DNA of 6,114 nucleotides, taken from Bacillota bacterium. Lineage in GTDB: Bacteria > Bacillota > Clostridia > Tissierellales > Sedimentibacteraceae. The stretch lies in contig JAEZGU010000254.1 of assembly GCA_023416855.1 (NCBI GenBank), forward strand, positions 1 through 6,114. The letters are read 5' to 3'. Of this stretch, positions 5,436 through 6,114 are shown piece after piece. How positions within the stretch are numbered: position 1 is the stretch's first letter; each line of letters opens with the position of its first letter. The notes below the pieces were generated by a model. That model did not search any database and was not told the DNA's origin. It worked only from the letters and a program-made list of their open reading frames with translations. The translations under genes were made by a program, and so were the position numbers.

Positions 5436-6092
5436 TTATTCTTCTAATCCAAAACGCTTTAAGTTTGGAGATATTATTAAGCTTGCTTCGGTTGCAGCTA
5501 TAACATCTTCAACTGTTGCTTCAGGTCCTAACTCTTCAAGCACTAAACCTTTATCAGTAACTTTTATCAGAGCCATTTCTGTAACTATAATATTGACTTG
5601 CTCTTTTGCAGTTAATGGAAGCGTGCATTGTTTTAATATTTTTGGCTTTCCTTTTTGTGTATGCACCATCGCAATAATTACTGTTTTGGCACCTACAACT
5701 AAATCCATAGCACCACCCATACCTGGAATCATTTTACCAGGTATTTTCCAGTTAGCAAGATTACCTTTTTCATCTACCTCCATAGCACCAAGTACTGTGG
5801 CATTTACATGTCCGCCTCTAATGATACCAAATGAAGTTGAACTATCAAAGAACATTCCTCCAGGAATTATTGATGATGGCATACCGCCTGCATTTACCAA
5901 GTCACAATCTTCACAACCTTGTTCAGGTGCTGGGCCTAATCCTAAAAATCCATTCTCTGATTGAAATGTTATATCCATACCTTCAGGTATATAGTTTGCA
6001 ACCATAGTCGGAAGGCCTATACCTAAATTTACTACATCTCCATCATTTAGTAATTGTGCAACTCTCTTTGCGATTACTGCTTTTTCATTCAT
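5436..6092 (-). CDS. 3-oxoacid (acetoacetate/butyrate-type) CoA-transferase, subunit B
   Basis: 218 residues, the normal full length for the beta subunit of a class I CoA-transferase. It shows VNLGIGLPTMVANYIP (21-36), the active-site segment FQSENGFLGLGP (43-54) with catalytic Glu46 that forms the glutamyl-CoA thioester, GGMFFDSSTSFGIIRGGHV (78-96, roughly), the block around NWKIPGKMIPGMGGAMDLV, and KCTLPLTA near the end. Such enzymes move CoA between acetyl-, butyryl- or acetoacetyl-CoA and free acids in clostridial fermentations (CtfB, AtoA and ScoB are all names for this subunit). The sequence alone does not fix the substrate. The start ATG (6092-6090) has GGAGGT eight bases upstream (6106-6101). 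The partner subunit A is expected upstream on the minus strand, beyond the right edge. Its 3' end shares the bidirectional terminator with htrA. Confidence 0.93.
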   Translation of the reverse strand: MNEKAVIAKRVAQLLNDGDVVNLGIGLPTMVANYIPEGMDITFQSENGFLGLGPAPEQGCEDCDLVNAGGMPSSIIPGGMFFDSSTSFGIIRGGHVNATVLGAMEVDEKGNLANWKIPGKMIPGMGGAMDLVVGAKTVIIAMVHTQKGKPKILKQCTLPLTAKEQVNIIVTEMALIKVTDKGLVLEELGPEATVEDVIAATEASLIISPNLKRFGLEE

Positions 6093-6114
6093 TATTTGTC
6101 ACCTCCAACTATAT

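Noticed and set aside
5404..5964. Long plus-strand open frame (186 codons) opposite the CoA-transferase gene
   Set aside because: It is antisense to a clear full-length CoA-transferase subunit with catalytic motifs, has no SD, and starts inside the terminator region. It is a shadow frame.
1..6114. CRISPR array, tRNA/rRNA genes, insertion sequence, riboswitch or phage genes
   Set aside because: No regularly spaced repeats, RNA-gene signatures, transposase motifs or terminal repeats, or recognisable riboswitch cores were seen on either strand.

Overview
The window is a strongly A+T-rich stretch of bacterial DNA. It has purine-rich Shine-Dalgarno (SD) sites of the GGAGG type, sigma-A-like promoters and short intergenic gaps. 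This, together with an HtrA protease anchored by one N-terminal membrane helix and a fermentation-type CoA-transferase, suggests an anaerobic low-GC Firmicute of the class Clostridia. That placement is inference; no rRNA or marker gene is present.

Layout. Positions 1-439 (minus) hold the N-terminal part of a CcdA-type thiol-disulfide membrane protein that runs off the left edge. Positions 440-636 are a divergent promoter region with a very good promoter for ccdA and weaker candidates for the rightward gene. Positions 637-1539 (+) encode a DUF2156 protein with a GNAT-like acyltransferase fold. After a 164-base gap containing an inverted repeat comes a compact three-gene operon. It consists of a duplicated DUF1538 membrane protein (1704-3230) and two different small P-II-family proteins (3223-3585 and 3590-3943), closed by a hairpin terminator (3952-3990). 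Next is a monocistronic HtrA/DegP-type membrane-anchored serine protease (4131-5384). A 16-bp hairpin (5388-5426) serves as a terminator for both converging genes. Positions 5436-6092 (minus) encode subunit B of a 3-oxoacid/acetoacetate-type CoA-transferase; subunit A would be expected just beyond the right edge.

How the genes work together. The most interesting unit is DUF1538 plus two P-II proteins. P-II proteins are trimeric sensors of ATP/ADP and small effectors that commonly gate a membrane transporter encoded next to them (GlnK-AmtB, SbtB-SbtA). DUF1538 proteins have, as I recall, been reported as cation/proton antiporters (UmpA/UmpB). The operon therefore looks like an energy- or metabolite-gated ion transport system with two non-equivalent P-II subunits. 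The other genes (redox, proteolysis, fermentation) look like ordinary chromosomal neighbours.

A second unusual theme is start codons. Both the ccdA-like gene and the DUF2156 gene lack an ATG, GTG or TTG at a usable distance from their SD, and both have an ATT at the right place. The DUF1538 gene starts with TTG.
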